In this document: piece after piece, positions 6,192 through 7,179 of the stretch
How positions within the stretch are numbered: the first letter of the stretch is position 1
How the letters are laid out: every line of letters starts with the position of its first letter
NCBI GenBank assembly: GCA_900555465.1
Contig: USLE01000057.1
Coordinates: 1 to 7,179 of the forward strand
Length of the DNA: 7,179 nt
Origin: an uncultured Butyricicoccus sp.
GTDB lineage: Bacteria > Bacillota > Clostridia > Oscillospirales > Butyricicoccaceae
Direction: 5' to 3'
Program-made: the position numbers and the translations under genes
The notes under the pieces: generated by a model
What the model was told of the DNA's origin: nothing
Databases searched by the model: none
What the model saw: only the letters and a program-made list of their open reading frames with translations

Positions 6192-6878
6192 TCAATCAGG
6201 GTGATAGGGATCGTCATAAGCAGCCGGCGCGCCGGTCAGCACGTCGTAATAATACCAGCGGTCGCCGTCTGCAAAGAAATACACGCCGAGCGGGGTTTCC
6301 GTGCGCTCGCTCGAGATGTGTCCCATGAAGCGTCCGCCCTCGGCCTCGCCGATGGGTGTGATCTCGTCCACAGCCACCGGATGCAGAATAGCCAGATACA
6401 GCAGCGCCCCGGCAAGCAGAGGCGTGAACATGATGAGCAGGAAGGCGCAGGCGTTGTAAAAAGAGGTGTGCTGCCTGCGCGGCTTCATGGGGCGGCGGAA
6501 GCAGCTGTGCTGGTATGCCGAAATGCCAAGCCAGCCCAGCAGTAACAGCACGAGCCACCAGAATAGAAGATTATACAGCAGATACTGCGATAAATATGTA
6601 TCGTATCGGTCGATCAGCAGATAGACAAGCGCAGTACACAGGAGAAGCACCAGCGCGTTTGCCCAGCGCGGGCTGCGGTCGGTTGTCCAGCCGTCTGCGT
6701 AATTTTCCGTAGACGCCCCGGCAAGCAGAATCGCGCCGCCGTACACCCAAAAGTACACAGGGTTGCCGTTAACCGCACCGTCATAGGCGAAATGCACCCA
6801 CGTCAGCAGCCCGCAGGCTGCGAGCCATACGATGATCGCTGAGACAGCCAGCATCGGTGTGGAGATCTGTTTACCCAT
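6192..6878 (-). CDS. Hypothetical five-helix membrane protein with an extracytoplasmic C-terminal tail
   Basis: Family not recognised. The 228-residue product has hydrophobic segments at about 9-29, 42-55, 73-90, 99-120 and 143-166. The positive cluster RRPMKPRR (129-136) before the last segment marks a cytoplasmic loop, so the predicted topology is N-in, C-out. The last 60 or so residues would lie outside the membrane. They are acidic and aromatic (GVYFFADGDRWYYYDVLTG), resembling a small beta-rich tail. No catalytic motif, lipobox or cleavable signal peptide is evident. The start is ATG 6878 with AAAGGTGG just upstream. A TTG at 6902 lies inside the preceding terminator hairpin and is unlikely. 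The gene follows the phosphofructokinase terminator and precedes the B3/4 gene by 13 nt. No separate promoter is seen. Confidence 0.8.
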   Translation of the reverse strand: MGKQISTPMLAVSAIIVWLAACGLLTWVHFAYDGAVNGNPVYFWVYGGAILLAGASTENYADGWTTDRSPRWANALVLLLCTALVYLLIDRYDTYLSQYLLYNLLFWWLVLLLLGWLGISAYQHSCFRRPMKPRRQHTSFYNACAFLLIMFTPLLAGALLYLAILHPVAVDEITPIGEAEGGRFMGHISSERTETPLGVYFFADGDRWYYYDVLTGAPAAYDDPYHPD

Positions 6879-6901
6879 CCGTATCCCACCTTTCAAAAGC
6901 A

Positions 6902-6931
6902 AACGGGCAGAGCCTTGCGGCTCTGCCCGTT
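6902..6931 (-). terminator. GC-rich hairpin terminator after the phosphofructokinase gene
   Basis: A 13-bp perfect stem (AACGGGCAGAGCC at 6902-6914, complement at 6919-6931) has a 4-nt loop. On the - strand it is followed by an interrupted T tract (TTTGCTTTTG), weaker than at the other terminators in the window, so some read-through into the membrane-protein gene is plausible. Its 3' arm ends only 23 nt before ATG 6878. Confidence 0.8.
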
Positions 6932-6946
6932 GTTTTCTGTCGAACC

Positions 6947-6961
6947 CGCGCCGCAGGCGCG
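6947..6961. repeat. Small GC-only hairpin in the phosphofructokinase 3' untranslated region
   Basis: A 6-bp inverted repeat CGCGCC/GGCGCG with a 3-nt loop lies between the stop codon at 6980 and the terminator. It has no T tract. It may pause polymerase or protect the 3' end, or it may be chance in GC-rich sequence. Confidence 0.4.
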
Positions 6962-6979
6962 TATTCAGAATTGTTCAGT

Positions 6980-7179
6980 TTACGCCTCAGCCTTGATCTT
7001 CTTGAGCTGAGCGAAGCGCGGCAGGCCGTTCACCTTGGGGCCTACGTTCTCGCCGGCGATCAGCGGCATTGCGTAGTCGATGAACGCCTGGGTCACGCCG
7101 TTGCCTTCCTCGTTGATCCAGTCGCGCGGAACCTTCTTCTCGGTGTTCGCAACTTCGGAGAGCGGCAGCAGCTCGATCT
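6980..7179 (-). CDS. pfkA: 6-phosphofructokinase, C-terminal 65 residues; 5' end outside the window
   Basis: The frame read leftwards from the right edge gives 65 residues ending in TAA at 6980-6982. Segments VANTEKKVPRDWINEEGNGV, FIDYAMPLIAGEN and NGLPRFAQLKK match, from memory, the C-terminal end of the longer (about 400-residue) clostridial phosphofructokinases. That clade includes both ATP- and pyrophosphate-dependent enzymes phosphorylating fructose 6-phosphate in glycolysis. The phosphodonor cannot be decided because the diagnostic nucleotide-binding residues lie in the missing N-terminal part. The gene ends upstream of a GC-rich hairpin terminator and is followed by the membrane-protein gene on the same strand. 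Confidence 0.8.
   Translation of the reverse strand, partial: IELLPLSEVANTEKKVPRDWINEEGNGVTQAFIDYAMPLIAGENVGPKVNGLPRFAQLKKIKAEA

Noticed and set aside
6179..6217. ATG 6217 as the start of the B3/4 gene
   Set aside because: It would overlap the preceding gene by 26 nt. ATG 6178 has AAAGG 7 nt upstream and a more natural N-terminus.
4576..6328. Two long overlapping + strand frames (4576-5601 and 5324-6328)
   Set aside because: They cross several real - strand genes and two intergenic regions including a terminator, and the translations are low-complexity Arg/Ala-rich. They are shadow frames.
1..7179. Mobile elements, CRISPR arrays, tRNA/rRNA genes, riboswitches
   Set aside because: No transposase or integrase, terminal repeats, regularly spaced repeats, cloverleaf-like sequence or recognisable riboswitch core was seen on reading both strands. 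All inverted repeats found are short hairpins near gene ends or the LexA box.

Overview
The window is dense, GC-rich (roughly 60%), gene-packed bacterial chromosome. Protein styles point to a Firmicute of class Clostridia, most like gut Oscillospirales/Butyricicoccus-type bacteria: a clostridial-type GluRS, a stand-alone GlnRS, an ECF sigma factor paired with a DUF4179-like membrane anti-sigma protein, and a Bacillus-type LexA box. This placement is inferred from protein character; no marker gene fixes the taxon.

Layout. On the + strand, the C-terminal half of gltX (glutamyl-tRNA synthetase, cut by the left edge) is followed 26 nt later by complete glnS (glutaminyl-tRNA synthetase). All other genes are on the - strand. 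From right to left they are: the 3' end of a 6-phosphofructokinase gene cut by the right edge, a hairpin terminator, a five-helix membrane protein of unknown function, a solo B3/4-domain protein, a terminator, an ECF sigma factor, its putative membrane anti-sigma partner, a terminator, and rarA (replication-fork AAA+ ATPase). glnS and rarA converge on one shared bidirectional terminator.

How the genes work together. gltX-glnS is a two-gene aminoacylation unit for Glu and Gln. The sigma/anti-sigma pair sits between two terminators and looks like a self-contained envelope-stress or signal-response cassette. The membrane protein and B3/4 protein are tightly spaced (13 nt) and probably co-transcribed, perhaps by read-through from the phosphofructokinase gene, because no separate promoter is visible. 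rarA has its own short promoter region. There, a 14-of-14 match to the Bacillus-type LexA operator lies between a -35 and a perfect -10 box, which predicts SOS control of this fork-maintenance ATPase.

Most of the window is ordinary housekeeping sequence. The strongest points for a second look are the LexA operator at rarA, a GlnRS whose HIGH motif reads HIGS, and the unexplained membrane-protein/solo-B3/4 pair. No mobile element, CRISPR array, tRNA or rRNA was seen, and no intergenic stretch exceeds 300 bases.
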